From Gluconobacter frateurii (GTDB taxonomy: Bacteria; Pseudomonadota; Alphaproteobacteria; Acetobacterales; Acetobacteraceae): DNA of 64,000 bases. The stretch spans positions 868,001 through 932,000 of the forward strand of contig NZ_BEWN01000001.1 of assembly GCF_002723955.1 (NCBI RefSeq), read 5' to 3'. Under the pieces are notes generated by a model that searched no databases, was not told the DNA's origin, and was given only the letters and a program-made list of their open reading frames with translations. Positions 63,454 through 64,000 of this stretch are shown piece by piece. A program made the position numbers and the translations under genes. Position 1 is the first letter of the stretch; every line of letters starts with the position of its first letter.

Positions 63454-64000
63454 ATATTCAGGAAGCTCTAGAAAAATTTGCCCGCTTCCCTGTGGCATCC
63501 TTTGATGCCATCGCTCCAGGGACATCTTTCGTGCTGGCACCCCATCCTGATGATGAAAGTCTAGGTTGTGGAGGTTTTATAGCTTCGGCAGTAGAGCAAG
63601 GGCGTCCACCTCTCGTTGTGATCGTTTCGGACGGATCCGCATCTCATCCAGGTTCCGATGCATGGCCCCCGCAGCGGCTGGCGCGCCAAAGGCAGGAAGA
63701 AAGTGTCCATGCTGCATCGCTTCTGGGTCTTGGGGCAGACAGACTGATATTTATGAACCTTGAAGATACGAAAGTTCCGACACGGGGAACGCGCTTCAAT
63801 TCTACGGTCCATAATCTGCTTGAGCTTCTGTCTCGTTACAAGTGTGAAACCCTCCTAATGCCGTGGAGGCACGATCCACATTGTGACCATGAAGCAGTTT
63901 GGTTCATGGGGCAGGCGTTAAAAACCCTGAAGCCTGGCCTTAAGGCGCTGCAATATCCAGTTTGGGGCCTGACGCTTCCCCTTGAAGCACAGGTTCGAGA
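63450..64000 (+). CDS. PIG-L-family deacetylase, 3' end outside the window
   Basis: N-terminal 183 residues visible, cut by the window edge. APHPDDESLGCGG (about 31-43) is the zinc-binding PHPDDE motif, and RHDPHCDHEAV near 140 supplies the HxxH-type zinc ligand. PIG-L proteins deacetylate N-acetylglucosaminyl-type substrates. Translationally coupled (ATGA) to the acyl-CoA dehydrogenase. Confidence 0.88.
   Translation, partial: MNIQEALEKFARFPVASFDAIAPGTSFVLAPHPDDESLGCGGFIASAVEQGRPPLVVIVSDGSASHPGSDAWPPQRLARQRQEESVHAASLLGLGADRLIFMNLEDTKVPTRGTRFNSTVHNLLELLSRYKCETLLMPWRHDPHCDHEAVWFMGQALKTLKPGLKALQYPVWGLTLPLEAQVR

Overview
The window looks like chromosomal DNA of an alphaproteobacterium in the acetic acid bacteria (Acetobacteraceae, probably Gluconobacter or a close relative). 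This is an inference from gene content: a glpR-glpDFK glycerol operon, a second polyol-phosphate operon, quinone-linked malate and D-lactate oxidation, acetyl-CoA synthetase, Mla-type lipid transport, and Tat- and TonB-dependent iron/heme uptake. No rRNA, tRNA, CRISPR array or intact insertion sequence was found. Coding density is high except for one decayed stretch at about 54.2-55.6 kb.

Layout. 0-4.3 kb: 3' part of a glutaminase, a probable gene remnant, then divergent mntH (Mn importer) and mntR (its regulator), and a small HTH-like protein. 4.3-12.6 kb: a polyol catabolic locus with an FGGY kinase, a GlpD-like FAD dehydrogenase, a class I aldolase-like protein and a triose-phosphate isomerase, flanked by two related, atypical DeoR regulators and followed by a cytosolic beta-propeller protein. 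12.6-18.9 kb: a heme acquisition island with a divergent TonB receptor, heme oxygenase, HmuTUV transporter and an IsdG-like second heme-degrading enzyme, with two good Fur-box matches. 19.0-24.0 kb: glpR and glpD-glpF-glpK, closed by a strong terminator. 24.0-31.0 kb, minus strand: mqo, a D-lactate dehydrogenase, a small membrane protein and cobalamin-dependent metH. 31.1-35.6 kb: an EamA exporter with a small Cys-rich CobW-motif protein, a LysR regulator divergent from a DODA-type dioxygenase, YceI and a glutathione transferase. 35.6-44.6 kb: an RcnB-like protein, a siderophore receptor, TetR/SulP, acs, a deoxyribonucleotidase and a small repeat protein. 44.9-49.6 kb: a tannase-family esterase, a DUF3500/HupE-like secreted pair and a ribokinase. 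49.6-54.2 kb: an Mla/MCE lipid transport operon and a secreted S1/P1 nuclease. 54.2-55.6 kb: gene relics. 55.6-64 kb: a membrane protein, an EmrB-EmrA-NodT tripartite drug exporter, an MFS transporter, and the start of an acyl-CoA-dehydrogenase/PIG-L cluster that runs off the window.

How the genes fit together. The polyol operon (phosphorylation, FAD oxidation to a keto-phosphate, probable aldol cleavage, triose-phosphate isomerisation) and the glp operon would both deliver triose phosphates. The FAD enzymes GlpD, the GlpD-like enzyme, Mqo and D-Ldh would all be expected to feed electrons to the quinone pool, which fits the oxidative lifestyle of acetic acid bacteria. The most interesting candidates for undescribed biology are the polyol operon (substrate not assignable from sequence, two sister DeoR regulators), the paired heme-degrading enzymes in one Fur-controlled island, and the P-loop-less CobW-motif protein at 32.0 kb.
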